A DNA stretch of 64,000 nt. Origin: Bretschneidera sinensis. Lineage: Eukaryota > Streptophyta > Magnoliopsida > Brassicales > Akaniaceae. Every line of letters starts with the position of its first letter. Position 1 is the first letter of the stretch. The notes under the pieces are model-generated. The model was not told the origin of the DNA. It saw only the letters and a program-made list of their open reading frames with translations, and searched no databases. The stretch lies in the NCBI GenBank assembly GCA_023935145.1, contig CM043700.1:68285620-68349619 (forward strand), given 5' to 3'. The position numbers and the translations under genes are program-made. Shown here in pieces: positions 33,683-45,537 of this stretch.

Positions 33683-35276
33683 TGATTAGGGCATGAAAAT
33701 GCACTTCAGATAGAGTTAATTATATGCATTTGTTGAGATTAATTTTGATTATTCATTGAATTTCTTGACAAGTGTGGTCCTTGGAGAATTATGTGTTTTA
33801 GTGTGTTTTGCAGATTTAAAGAAACAAAGAAGCCTTAAACAAAAAAAAAATATAAAATATGTTCGAAATAATCCACAACATCCGAACCAATTCAGAGCAA
33901 GAAAACAAGGTTTCCCAAGAGGAGTGCAACAAAACCCATCATTTCTAGACTGTTATAGATAAATTGAGCATTTTACTACGTCAAGTTGTCACTAGCAAAG
34001 GGTGAAAAGGAGTTTCACTAAATTGTTAGAATTGCCCATACAGATCAGTCATTTTTTCAGATTAAGCTGTATTGATTCAGGAAGAACCAGGAAATGAGCC
34101 ATATATTCTTGGAAAGATCCAGATGTCTTTTTTTGGAGAATTTTATGGCTTATAAATATGATTTTTCTAGAGAAAGTTATAACTGTTTTAGTATACAAAG
34201 GTTAGGCTGTGCGTGATTTCAGCGTGGTAGAAGTGAAGATCCATTAAATTCTGATTTTTTTTGGGATTTGCATAGCTTGGATAGTAGCACAACCAGACCA
34301 GTTATGAATAGTAGAAACTGGGCCTAGACAATAGCAAATGCACAGTCTGGACAGCAGCAGAACCGGGCATGGATAGTAATAGAAGCACACAGCCTGAACA
34401 AAAACCCTAGGGCGACTTTTTTGTCTACAAAGCCGTCTCCATACAACTATATATAGGATTTTAGACTCAGAGAACAGGGGCTAAATAGGGGGCTGAAGAG
34501 ATACACACTGAATTTCTAGAGAGCTATTGTGATTATATATTATCAACTAGGCTAAGTTTCAACCAAGGTGAAGAGATGAACTCCTAGACATAGCGGGTTT
34601 GGCTTGTATTTAATTTAGTATTTGTGTTTTTAACATTGAATAATCATTTTGAGCTGTTCCCTTTATTTAATATTAAAATTGATGTTTTTGTGTGATAGAC
34701 AATTATATTTTCTTCTCCTATAGATTTTATTTAACTCTGGTGATTGTTGTTTTTTTTCTCCATATAAGTTCAGTCATGTTTCTCTTATGTGTGGAATTTA
34801 GGATGCAATTGATTTTGGTATTTTAATTATACATGTTGGTCCTTTACTGCGTTATTGTCTTCGAATATATTGTCAATTTAGGATATCATATATGATTGAC
34901 TATTGCATTACTTGTAAAAACAAGAAGGAGATTTCTCATAATAATTTACAAAAGAATATTTTTGGTGCTTTCACTATTATTTTCCGATTATGTATTTGGG
35001 ATGTGCAATACATAGTTGAGTTATAATTACTGAACTAATACAAGTTGAAGCTGTGAAATTTAGAAGGGATTCTTGGACCCTTATGTTACTCATTATTGAT
35101 TTTCTTTCACTTAATTCAATTATATCATTTAATTCTCAACATTTTCTTAATATTAATTTTTAATTTTATTTCCATTATTTTTTGCCTGAGACTTTGATTG
35201 TAGAACGTTCTCTTCATGGGATCGACACTCCATTCTATATTGTTGCTACCGCATAGTACTGTTTGGGCGTAATTCA
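33683..35276 (+). repeat. 5' LTR of element D
   Basis: Starts TGATTAGGGCATGAAAATG and ends TGGGCGTAATTCA. TATA box TATATATAG at 34448-34456. It aligns end to end with 41065-42658 at moderate divergence. Confidence 0.9.
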
Positions 35277-35281
35277 AATTT

Positions 35282-35299
35282 TGGCGTTGTTGCTGGGGA
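35282..35299 (+). other. Degenerate primer-binding site of element D
   Basis: TGGCGTTGTTGCTGGGGA differs from the canonical TGGCGCCGTTGCCGGGGA at three positions (C to T at all three). It lies five bases after the LTR end. The leader (35300-35673) is A/T-rich with no other feature. Confidence 0.7.
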
Positions 35300-35673
35300 G
35301 AGCATCAGTGTACAAAGAGGATTTCAGGTACTATCTTTCCGAACTCTTTCTTTTAGTTTCTTTTTAATTCTAGCTTTAGTTTTTTTTTCTTTTAGTTTTC
35401 TTTTATTCAAGAAATTTTTTTAATTAATTAATAATTAAAAAATAAATCAAATAAAAAAAGAAAAAAAAAGAGTGCTAGTTGTATATGTGTTGGGATAGAG
35501 ATGAACACGGATGATCGATTTGAATCATTCAGTTAGGATACCCACCGAATTACATTAGGAGTGAAACGGGTTCAAACACAAGCTCTAACACCATGAGCAA
35601 TCACTGAGATGACCCTGTTAGGACCCTAAATGACTACCTTCATCCTACACACACATTTACACCATCATGCATC

Positions 35674-37140
35674 ATGTTTTCGCCAAACACACCACATACA
35701 TATTTCAAGCCGGGCATGATAGCATTGATACCCACCCTCCACGGTTTAGAAAGCGAAAACCCTTATGTTCACATTAGGGAATTTGAGGAAGCGGTGGCCA
35801 CGTTTCATGGCAGACTTGAGGCTATTAACTTGGTTAAACTAAGGTTCTTTCCTTTTTCTTTGAAGGACAAAGCAAAGAGTTGGCTATACCTTTTGCGGCT
35901 GAGGTATATAGGTTTATGGAAAGAAATGACGCAAGTATTTTTCAATAAATACTTCCCACTTCACAAAACCAATGGTATTCAAAGACAAATTTCAACCTTT
36001 ACACAAAAGGATAACGAGACATTATATTAGGCATGGGAGAGGTGTAAGGATTTGTTAAATATGTGTCCACACCATGGGTACGAGAGTTGGTGCGTAGTTA
36101 GTCATTTTTACGAGGGATTTACGAGTAGAGAGCGTCAATTCATAGAGATGACGTGCAACGGGGACTTTATGCAAAAGGACCCCGATGATGCAATTGAGTA
36201 TCTGAATGACTTGGCTGAGAAAGCCCACACTTGGACAGGGCCCAGTGTTGTTGAAAGCACAAATAGAGCAAGACCGGCTGGGATCTACCAACTTAGGGAA
36301 GATCATAGCATGAAAGCTAAATTAGAATGAGTAACTCAAGAGTTAGAGGCACTTAAGACCCATGATGGTAGACTCACACATACTGTTACAAGAGTCGAGT
36401 CATAAGGTGCTTGTTTCGTATATGAGGGAGTGGAACACTTAGCTAAGGCTTGCCCGACTTATGCAGAGATGATAGGGGTTTTTTATGAACAATGTAACGC
36501 CTTAGGGATTTACAAGAAGCCTCATAATCCTTTCTCCAATACATATAATCCTGGTTGGAGAAACCACCCGAACTTTAGCTAGAGGTCCGACTCAAACCAA
36601 CCCACACACGCACATGCACAACCACCTGTGTCACACCCTACAACCTCATACAATGCGCAACCTAATAGAATCCCTTTAGTGGAAAAATTAAACACTTTTA
36701 TGGAGTCACAAGGTAAAATTATTCAGAGATTGGTAACTGCTGTGACACAGATAATGAAAGAGAACAAGGAAATTAAAAGTCAAATAACTAAGCTAACAAG
36801 TTCTCTCGTAGTACAAGAGCAAGGCAAATTTCTATCTCAACCTCAACCAAATCCAAGGGGGCAACAGATGGCACAAACCTCTACTTCAGATTCATAAAAT
36901 ATCATAGAGGTCAATACCATAACTACTCGGAGTGGTAAGGTGTTAGATGACGACCACGAGCACCTCTACGAGCACCAAGGAGAACGTCCCAAGAACGAGC
37001 TAAAGGAAAAATTTTCAGTTCAAGTCCTTTTTCCCCAAGCATTTCGACCAAAAGGAAAAAGTCCAGAAATACAAGGTGAGATCCTAAAATATTTGAAACA
37101 AGTTAAGATTAACTTGCCTTTGCTTCATATGATTAAATAG
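35674..37140 (+). pseudogene. gag: Element D gag, broken by stops
   Basis: One reading frame carries the whole gag, interrupted by stops near 36028, 36328, 36403, 36580 and 36895. The capsid core reads PYVHIREFEEAVATF, LRFFPFSLKDKAKSWLY, then QVFFNKYFPLHKT and the C-terminal CKDLLNMCPHHGYESW. A knuckle-like segment near 36,410 reads CFVYEGVEHLAKACP, with one cysteine changed to tyrosine. A Gln/Pro-rich spacer leads to TTRSGKVLDD. No frameshift is needed up to this point, so damage is mostly by point mutation. Confidence 0.75.
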
Positions 37141-37536
37141 GTACCAACCTATGCAAAGGCGATCAAGGATCTGTGCACCATAAAAAGGAAGCATCAAGTC
37201 AAGAAGACCGCGTTCTTGACAGAGGTCAATTCCATAACTACTTGGAGTGGTAAGGTGTTAGATGGACCAAGTCAGATGACGACCACGAGCACCGAGGAGA
37301 ACACCCCCAAGAATGAGCCAAAAGAAAAATTTTCGATTCAAGTCCCTTTTCCCCAAGTGTTTCGACCAAAAGGAAAAAATTTAAAAATACAAGGTGAGAT
37401 CCTAGAACATCTGAAATAAGTTAAGATTAACTTGCCTTTGCTTCATATGATTAAATAGGTACTAACCTATGCAAAGGTGATTAAGGATCTGTGCACCATA
37501 AAAAGGAAGCATCAAGTCAATAAGACTACATTCTTG
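36907..37536 (+). repeat. 315-bp in-frame tandem duplication before D protease
   Basis: Copies at 36907-37221 and 37222-37536. Each runs from EVNSITTWSGKVLD (or EVNTITTRSGKVLD) through KEKFSVQV, then QVKINLPLLHMIK and DLCTIKRKHQV. The length is 105 codons. Both copies have the same stop after LLHMIK, so that stop preceded the duplication or the copies were homogenised. Small differences near 36,950 and 37,270 separate them. Confidence 0.88.
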
Positions 37537-37935
37537 ACTAAACAAGTGAGTGCGGTGATTGAGCAAAAGACACCACTTAAATATAAAGATCTAGGGTGTC
37601 CCACGATCACCTATCAAATTAGGACTCATGAGATCAGTCAAGCTTTGCTGGATTTAGGAGTCAGTGTGAACCTAATGCCTTACACTATCTACTTGCAACT
37701 GGGTCTAAGAGAGATCAAACTCACATCCGTGGTACTACAGTTGGCCGATCGGTTGACTAAGCAGCCAAGGGGGATAGTCTAAGATGTACTGATACAGATA
37801 GATAAGTTCTACTGTCCTATTGATTTTCTCATTTTGGATACTAATTCTGTGGTTAATATGGAGTCTAAGTTCCAATCATTTTAGGAACACCTTTCCTGGC
37901 CACCTCTAACGCTCTTATTAATTGTAGGAACGATA
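37441..37935 (+). pseudogene. Element D protease region, broken
   Basis: The frame 37477-37782 holds TKQVSAVIEQKTPLKYKDLG, then the active-site segment LLDLGVSVNLMPYTIYLQLG, where the usual D-L-G-A is D-L-G-V, and LQLADRLTKQPRGIV. After a stop, DVLIQIDKFYCPIDFLILD follows. A frame change near 37,862 leads to the frame used by reverse transcriptase. Retropepsin function is lost. Confidence 0.7.
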
Positions 37936-37937
37936 TA

Positions 37938-39077
37938 ATGAAACTATCTTTTGGGAACATGACTCTAGAGGTCAACATTTTCAACATAGGAAGACAACCA
38001 CATGATGATGATGATTGCTATCATACTTATATGATAGACACACTGATCCCAAAGGAGGCTCCCTTGAGCAAAATATCAGAATCTTTAGAGTATCTCCTTA
38101 GTATTTCTGATTCTGAGATTTTACTTTATCCTGACGATGTTTTCGATGTTTCTACTATTTCAGGGTCAAATAATAAAGGAGAACGGAAATGGTAACCAAG
38201 CTTCGAGGAGTTACCAAGATATGGAGAGAGACCTAAGCCATCTGCTGAGGAGACCCCAAAGGTCGACTTAGTGACACTACCTAAGGGACTCAAACATGCA
38301 TTCTTGGAACCAGGTGATACTTTTCCTATTATTATTTCCTCTGCACTTAGTGATTCACAAGAAAATAAATCGATTGACATGTTAAGTGAGCACAAAGCTG
38401 CATTAGGATGGATAATTGTTGACATTAAAGGTATTAGCCCCTTGATATGTTCCCATAAAATCCATTTAAAGGAAAGAGCTAACCCCTTGTAGAGACCCCA
38501 GAGACGACTTAACCGCACTATGAAAGAAGTCATGAAAAAAGATGTTTTAAAGTTATTAGATGTAGGTATCATTTACCCTATCTATGATAGTAAATGGGTT
38601 AGCCCAACTCAGGTAATACCTAAAAAGTCTGGGATAACTACGGTAACCAACTCAGAAGGGATGCCTATTCCTACCAAGGTAGTGACAGAGTGGTGCATGT
38701 GCATAGACTATAGAAAACTTAATTCTGCCACCCGCAAGGATCACTTCCCACTTCTATTTTTAGACCAAATCTTAGAATCTGTAGCTGGCCATCCCTTCTA
38801 TTACTTTCTAGACGAGTATTCAGGATATTATCAGATAGAGATTACATTAGAAGATCAGGATAAGACTATGTTCACATACCCATTTGGTACTTATGCATTA
38901 TGGCGTATGCCTTTTGGACAGTGTAATGCGCCGGCTACATTTCAAATATGCATGATGAGTATATTTAGCGATATGGTCAAAAAATTTATGGAAGTCTTTA
39001 TGGATGATTTGACTATGTTTGGCGATTCTTTTTATTCATGCTTACTCCTATATGATGTTTTGAGTAGATTGGAATAA
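37938..39077 (+). pseudogene. pol: Element D linker and reverse transcriptase
   Basis: KLSFGNMTLEVNIFNIGRQP links protease to reverse transcriptase. The polymerase N-terminus (38271-38492) has AALGWIIVDIKGISP. After a stop the open piece 38520-39077 shows MKEVMKKDVLKLLDVGIIYP, VSPTQVIPKKSG, CIDYRKLNSATRKDHFPL, FLDEYSGYYQIEI and the catalytic box FMDDLTMFGD. Stops near 38,193 and 38,490 and at 39,075 break it. The palm itself is complete. Confidence 0.82.
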
Positions 39078-39086
39078 AAAGGTCTA

Positions 39087-39760
39087 GTGCTTAATTGTGA
39101 AAAATATCATTTCATAGTTCCCTCTAGACTAGTTTTGGGGCACATAATTTTTGAAAAACGGATCGAAGTGGATAAATCAAAAATAGAATTGATCTCTAAA
39201 TTGCCCACACCTAAAACTATTAAGGATGTTAGATCCTTTCTTGGGCATGCCGATTTTTACAAGAGGTTTATACAGAGTTTCTCTGTTATGTCTCCGTACC
39301 GGCTTGTCTATAGAAAAGCTTGCCATCTACTGGTTGAGTTAGAACATCGTGCTTATTGGGCTGTAAAGAGCTTTAACTTTGATCTTAATGATACAGGAAT
39401 TCATAGGAAGCTTCAGTTGGCTGAGATTGAAGAGTTTCTAAATGATGCATACGACAACTCCAGAATCTACAAGGCAAAGATGAAGGCAGCTCATGACAAG
39501 CAAATTCTGAGGAGGTATTTTGAGCCCAATCAATGAGCCCACATCTATGACTGGAGGCTTCACCTTCATCCCGGTAAGCTAAAATCGAGATGGATCGGCC
39601 CGTTCGTGGTTAAGAAAGTCTTTCCCAATGGTTTGATTGAGACAGAAGATCCAAAAAATGGGAGAGTATTTCGAGTGAATAGGAAACATCTTAAACACTA
39701 TGTGGAGAAAGTAGAGGAACCGGAGGAGATCTCTCTGGTTTCTCCTGTCTACTTTGACTA
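39087..39760 (+). pseudogene. pol: Element D reverse transcriptase thumb fused to integrase tail
   Basis: The open piece 39087-39536 begins with the thumb (LNCEKYHFIV, GHIIFEKRIEVDKSK, RSFLGHADFYKRFIQSFS). It passes without a frame break at about 39,287 into the end of integrase (MSPYRLVYRKACHLLVELEH, RAYWAVKSFNFDLND). RNase H, the zinc finger and the DDE core are absent. After a stop, the integrase tail continues (LHPGKLKSRWIGPFVVKKVFP, then GRVFRVNRKHLKHYVE) to a stop near 39,760. The deletion is about 1.3-1.5 kb compared with element A. Confidence 0.8.
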
Positions 39761-41064
39761 ATGTTCTGTACTTCTATCTATATTATATTTTACTGCTGCT
39801 TAGTTTAGTTTCTTTTGTTTTGTTTTGTTTACTTTATGTTTTGTTTTGTGTGATGCAGGTTTGCCTACGCTACGTTATTGGAGTTCCTCTCTCCCGTCGG
39901 TATAGCTTTCTTATCTTTTGGTGACTATAAAAACACTGTCACATTCTGGTTGGGGGTGGTACCATATGCATGCTTGTTATATATTGTTTTGTATGAAACT
40001 ATCATGGCATGTTTGTGATATTTCTGATTTTATGAACTGTTGATGCATGATTGCAACTCTGTTTTCGTCAAGGCTCAATGACACTATCTTGATTAACACT
40101 GACTATTTTCTGAAAACTCATTTCTATGCACATACTAAGCTTTGTGGATTGTTTAGAGAGTGATGCATACGATCTTTGGTTTTTAACCATGTTTGAAGCA
40201 CATTTGTTTTTATTGAGGGGAGAGTCTGACAAAACTAGCATTGTGAATTTTTATTGCCTACTTGAATTGGTTTTATTGCTATTTGAGATGCTTTGTTTGG
40301 CTTACCTTACATGTGGAGAAATGATTTGGTTAGTCGTCAAAGCCTTCGAATCCATCATTGACATTTGCGCGGAGTTTTAATCGTCAACAATATTTTGGGA
40401 ATGATTCTTCTTCCATCAGTTTATTTATTTATATTGTAATTCTCTAAAAGAAAAATAAAAAAAAGAAGAAAATATTAGTTTTTGTTTACTTCAGTTTTCA
40501 GTTTGTATTCGAAAGAAGGAAGATTCAACAATTTAAGGAAGATAAGTTGTCGCACCACACTAAGAAGAAAAGAGCTTCAACACCAAGGCTTATTGATTAA
40601 CCATTGAAATTATATTGGTAAGTAGGATAAAGTGTTCTGAATTGTGTGATTAGCCTATCTTGTTGTCGATTCTTTTTCACTTGATTGTCCTAAATTGCTT
40701 AACCCTTTCACTAAGTGCTTTTATCTGCTTTCCAACTCCATGAGTAAATACCTTGCCTCTTTAAATTGATAAACACTTTATTTGTAAGGATAATAGAGTT
40801 GAGGCTTCTTTCTTGGTTGAATTCAAAGTTTTATGCATCATTGGTTTGTGGTAAGAAGGTTTAGGCTTAGTGCACACACTCACAGTTTCTCAGAAGACAT
40901 GATTTGAAAATCTCGTTAGAATCTGTGAGCTTTGGCCAACGTTTTTTTGAATGCTAGACAGTTCTACAAAATTCTCGAATAAACAATATTCATGCTATGT
41001 TACTTTTCATGCATTGCTGTTTCGTTTGCATCACTAGGTACTAGCAATGACCTGGTTGGGGTTG
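39761..41064 (+). other. 3' untranslated region of element D
   Basis: Holds two similar purine-rich tracts, CTGGTTGGGGGTGGT at 39946-39960 and CCTGGTTGGGGTTG at 41051-41064. The second abuts the 3' LTR and is the likely second-strand primer. Between them an open 84-codon frame (40126-40380) encodes a hydrophobic, possibly membrane-spanning stretch. It could be a remnant of the envelope-like frame some Athila elements carry here, but no homology is visible. Confidence 0.6.
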
Positions 41065-42658
41065 TGATTAAGGCATGAAAATGCACTTCAAATAGAGTTA
41101 ATTATATATATCTGTTGAGATTAATTTTGATTATTCATTGAATTTATTGACAAGTGTGGTCCTTTGGAGAATTCTATGTTTTAGTGTGTTTTGCAAATTT
41201 AAAAAAACAATGAAGCCTTAAACAAAAATATATATAAAATATGTTCGAAAGAATCCACAACATACAGACTAGTTCAGAGTAGGGACACTGGGTTTCCCAA
41301 GAGGAGTGCAACAAAATCCATCATTTATAGATTATTAAAGATAAATTGATCATTTTGCTAAGTCATGTTGCCACTAGTAAAGGGTGAAAAGGAGTTTCGC
41401 TAAATTGCCAGAATTGCCCGTACAGATCAGTCATTTTTGTGGATTAAACTGTATTGATTTAGGAAGAACCAGGAGATAAGCCATATATTATTGGAAAGAT
41501 CCAGATGTCTATTTTCTGAAGAATTTTACAATTTATAAATCTGATTTTTCTAGAGAAAGTTATGGCAGTTTTAGTAGACAAAGGTCAGGCTGTACGTGAT
41601 TTCAGCGTGGCAGAAGTGAAGAGCTATTAAATTCTGATTTTTTTGGGATCTGCACAACCTGGACAGCAGCACAACCAGACCAATTCTAGATAGCAAAAAC
41701 TGGGCCTGGATAGGAGCAAACGCACTACCTGGACAACAGCAGAATTGGGCCTAGACAGCAACAGAAGCATATGGCTTGAACAGAAACCCTAGGGAGATTT
41801 TTTTGTCTACAAAGCTGTCTCCATACCGCTATATATAGGATTTTAGACTCAAAGAACATGGGGCTAAACAGGGGGCTGAAGGGATACACATTGAATTTCT
41901 AGAGAGCTGTTATGATTATGTATTATCGGCTAGGCTAAGTTTCAACCAAGGCGAAGAGATGGACCCCTAGACATAACGGGTTTGGCTTGTATTTAATTTA
42001 GTATTTGTGTTTTTAACATTGAATAATTATTTTGAGCTGTTCCATTTATTTAATATTGAAGTTGATGTTTTTATGTGACAGACAATTATATTTTCTTCTC
42101 CCATAGATTTTATTTAACTCCGGTGATTGTTGTTCTTTTTCTCTATATAAGTTCAGTCATGCTTCTCTTATTGTGGAATTTAGGATGCAATTAATTTTGG
42201 TATATTAATTATATACGCTGGTCCTTTACTGCGTTATTATCTCCGGATATATCGTCGAATTAGGATATCATATATGATTGATCATTGCATTACTTGTAAA
42301 AACAAGAAGGGGATTTCTCATAATAATTTACAAAAGAATATTTTAGGTGCTTTCACTATTATTTTTTGATTACATATTTAGGATGTGAAATACGTAGTTG
42401 ATTTATAATTACTGAATTGATACAAGTTAAAGCTGTGAAATTTAGGAGGGATTCTTGGACCCTTGTGTTACTCATTATTGATTTTCTTTCACTTAATTCA
42501 ATTGTATCATTTAATTCTCAAAATTTTCTTAATATTAATTTTTAATTTTGTTTCCATTATTTTTTGCGTGAGACTTTGATTGTAGAACATTCTCTTCATG
42601 GGATCAACCCCCCATTCTATATTGCTGCTATCGCATAGTACTATTTGGGTGTAATTCA
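41065..42658 (+). repeat. 3' LTR of element D
   Basis: Starts TGATTAAGGCATGAAAATG and ends TGGGTGTAATTCA. TATA box TATATATAG at 41830-41838. Same length as the 5' copy. Confidence 0.9.
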
Positions 42659-44150
42659 CTCTCACTAGGCAAATCGCATTATTACAAAACCCTTTGATCA
42701 ATAGGTCAAAACTACACATGATTCATTTAACAGAAAAAGATCATATAATGCCCCTAAATAGGCTATAATAATTTATAACGCTCTTCGTTAAGCAAACAAC
42801 GTTATAACAAGTTAAGAACTCCACTTGTATCTTCAATGTACAAAAATATCATTCATATAGGCATTTTTTTTTCTTTTCTTAAAAATTATCTACACCTCTT
42901 TCCATGTACCAAATAATTTCACATGCTAAATACTCACAACATGGCTTAACATACACCAAAACATTTTTTCCTTCTAACTAATGCACAAGTACCTTGTATC
43001 ATGTTATGAGCATAACTATCTAATGCGACATGAGAAATAAGTATATCAATTATGATTTTTTAATGGTACGCATACATTTTATTCTTTGAATAAAATAGCA
43101 TAATATTTCACAATATTAAGCTCATATATGATAATAGTTAAGTTCAAATCGCATCACTATCTTTAAATCAGTCACCTTGATAAGTATAGCACTCCATAAA
43201 TTTTATATTGTGAGAAAAATTATAGAATACTATTTGTAGAGAAATGGAGAAAACACTGAATTTTTTTGATGCTATCAAATCGCCACACTTGGTGATATTT
43301 ATAGGAAAAAATCAAACTTACCGTTTCTGCTTAGACTAAATGTTAATTATAATAGCATTGAATTCTTATCTCAGCCCTTTTATACATTTTTTGAACTGTG
43401 GCTTTTTCATTACTTGATTGACCAAGTACCAAGCTTGCAGACCAGTTAACCACACATTTTCATTTAGCAACCAAAGGAGCTTAGCCCACTCTAGCTCTCA
43501 TGCTAAACCATCTCAAAAATATTTCAGCTGGGTAATTTAGACCAAACAATTCCTTTGAAACTGCTATCATCAGAGATTGATAACAAAAAAAAAACAACTT
43601 TAAAACAAATCAGACATTGGCAACTGAAAACTTGCCTAGAATTAGTGATTTTTGATATGTACTCTATTTTAACTTACAAACTGAAATCCAATCCTAATCA
43701 GATTCACCGGTAAAGATAATCACAAAAGTTGATTAGTTGCTCCCATGGTTATCTTAAGTAGCTGGTTGGACATTTACACATTACAGAAACATTGAAGCAT
43801 GAAAATTAATCCTTTGTTCTTGATAAGAGATTTCATCCCAGTTCGGTGCAAATGGCATTGATGGTTTCTCTCCAGGATACAACAGTAGCCCGATTTGTGT
43901 GCACTCACAAACAAGATTTCAATCTCGTAGAGAGAATGGCCCAATTAACAGGAAATGATAGAAATTATAAAATAGTGTATGTATAGCAATGAAGCAAAAT
44001 CCCCTTTTTCCATGTTGTTTCTCTCCTTTTAAATTTGAACTTTAACCAACCGCAGAAACAATAGAAAATTAAAGGTAAAAAATTAAATGATTAAAGATAT
44101 GAGGAAAGGTTATAAAGGAATTATGATAGGCCATTTACTACAAACATTAA
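42659..44150. other. AT-rich sequence without a recognised gene
   Basis: No LTR ends, retroelement domains or long open frames were recognised. It may be host intergenic sequence or an intron flanked by insertions. The only coding-like piece is the short minus-strand segment at 43781-43903. Confidence 0.5.
43781..43903 (-). other. Possible terminal exon of a host gene
   Basis: On the minus strand, after an AG preceded by TTGTTTGTG, 40 codons are open and end in TAA: CTQIGLLLYPGEKPSMPFAP then NWDEISYQEQRINFHASMFL. The composition looks protein-like (balanced, with W, P, G and C) and unlike the translated noise around it. No matching upstream exon was found to the right within 400 bases, and I do not recognise the family. 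It may be chance or a gene relic. Confidence 0.25.
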
Positions 44151-44226
44151 TACACCCACAAATGGAAGTGAGAACTAAAAGAAAACCCTACACCCACAAA
44201 TGGAAGTGAGAACTAAAAGAAAACCC
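44151..44226 (+). repeat. 38-bp perfect tandem duplication
   Basis: TACACCCACAAATGGAAGTG plus 18 further bases occurs at 44151-44188 and again at 44189-44226 without change. The second copy runs into the LTR-like sequence that begins AAAGGGGGGTGAATTGGG. Confidence 0.9.
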
Positions 44227-45500
44227 AAAGGGGGGTGAATTGGGCTTTAAAACTTTTTTCACACAACAAATAAGTTCATGCACTTATGAAAATAAGTATG
44301 AACAACAAGAATAACATTGCTGAAAATTAAAAGAGTAAGGGATAAGAAAGTGCAAACTCGGTTTATAGTGGTTCGACAATATTGAAAACTTTTCGACCCT
44401 ACGTCCACTTTTTTCAAAGAGACTCCTTGAAGGTTTCACTAAAACAACCAAACAACTTCAAAGGTGTTTTCCAAACCTTTACAAAGTTCTCTTCTAAGGA
44501 AGTCTACACTTAAGTATTTAGCACCTAAACATTTCCAAGAGTTACACCAAATATTTCTCTTACAATGATTGGAATTTATAAGTTGAGATTGGTACAAGAG
44601 AGATTGTATTTAATGCTTACAACTGAAGATTATCTCTCTTTCAAGAACAAAGCTTTAATGAAGGCACAAGAAGTAGTTCTGAAAGTTTTGAAGAGTTATA
44701 AATGAGCTATATATGAAATTCAATGTTTTTTTATTATTCGAAATGCCTATTTAAGAGGGATTTTTAATTTCAAGAACAAAGCTTTAATGAAGGCACAAGA
44801 AGTAGTTTTGAAGAGTTATAAATGAACTATATATGAAATTCAGTGTTTTTTGTTGTTAAAAATGCTCATTTAAGAGGGATTTTTATAGTCTTAGCTCCAC
44901 ATGGCCGTTAGATTCAAAGTATGGTCATTTGGCGCATTAAATGCTCTGTCTCGCACCTCATTTTTCAAAAACTAGCCATTATTTTTAAAAGTTTAGTCGA
45001 TTGGGTCCATGATTTAGTTTATTGCATCAATGTAAAATTCAAATTTTAGCATCAGATGTTTCATTTAGTCAATTGGATTCATAGTTCAATCGACTAGATT
45101 AAAGGGCAGAAACATTTTATCCTTTCATTCAGTCGATTGGTTTAATGATCCAGTCAACTGGATCACCTAAAACATAATTTTTCTGTTTTTCAATAATTTT
45201 AAATTTTTTAACCCAAGTTGATATATTTTTGTAAAAATATTTTTAATCAAAATGAGCCATAATAAAGCTAGGTAATTAAGAGAAGATTTACATTAAGATC
45301 AACTACCTTAGGTGCTTCTAATCTTGGTCTTCAGACTTCTTCCGAGGTGTGTATATAATAAAATTTTTAAGTACGTGCACTTCTTCTCTGACGCGTATTG
45401 TCTTCATAAAAAGAACCTTAACAGCTTAAACACTTAGATAAAATTGGTTAGAACAATTTATGTTCGTTTTGTCATTATTAAAATCAATATTGGGTTAACA
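44222..45500 (-). repeat. Old SIRE-like copia LTR (H)
   Basis: Collinear with the G LTR read on the minus strand: GGGGGGTGAATTGGG near 44,229, GTGGTTCGACAATATTG near 44,370, and ACCCTACGTCCACTTTTTTC at 44,397. The end TGTTAACCCAATATTG is at 45500. It is heavily substituted. The left edge is uncertain because G starts with TGTAGCTCGAGG, which is not found here. It contains a 129-bp duplication and decayed 12-mer repeats (about 44,988-45,170). Confidence 0.7.
44640..44887 (-). repeat. 129-bp tandem duplication inside LTR H
   Basis: TTCAAGAACAAAGCTTTAAT starts at 44640 and again at 44769. The copies continue in parallel through GAGTTATAAATGA and AAGAGGGATTTTTA with small gaps. The G LTR has one such unit. 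Confidence 0.8.
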
Positions 45501-45537
45501 ATATCCCCCCTTTTGATAATGACAAAACCATAATAAG
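45501..45537 (-). other. Polypurine tract and last internal bases of element H
   Basis: On the minus strand GTCATTATCAAAAGGGGGGATAT leads into the LTR start TGTTAACCC. This is the PPT of a SIRE-like element, so H is a 3' LTR. The rest of H's interior is cut off at 45537 by the G2 LTR head. Confidence 0.65.

Larger units (their letters stand above)
33683..42658 (+). mobile_element. Athila-like Ty3/gypsy element D, decayed and internally deleted
   Basis: Two LTRs of equal length (33683-35276 and 41065-42658, 1594 bp each) bracket gag, protease, reverse transcriptase and an integrase tail. The primer site is a decayed aspartate-tRNA type. No clean target duplication is visible (CCCTT against CTCTC). 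RNase H and most of integrase are deleted. Many stops are present. Its reverse transcriptase wording (MKEVMKKDVLKLLDVGIIYP) is Athila-lineage but distinct from A and B/C. Confidence 0.88.

Noticed and set aside
33678..42663. A target-site duplication for element D
   Set aside because: CCCTT and CTCTC do not match, although both LTRs are 1594 bp and end TG...CA.
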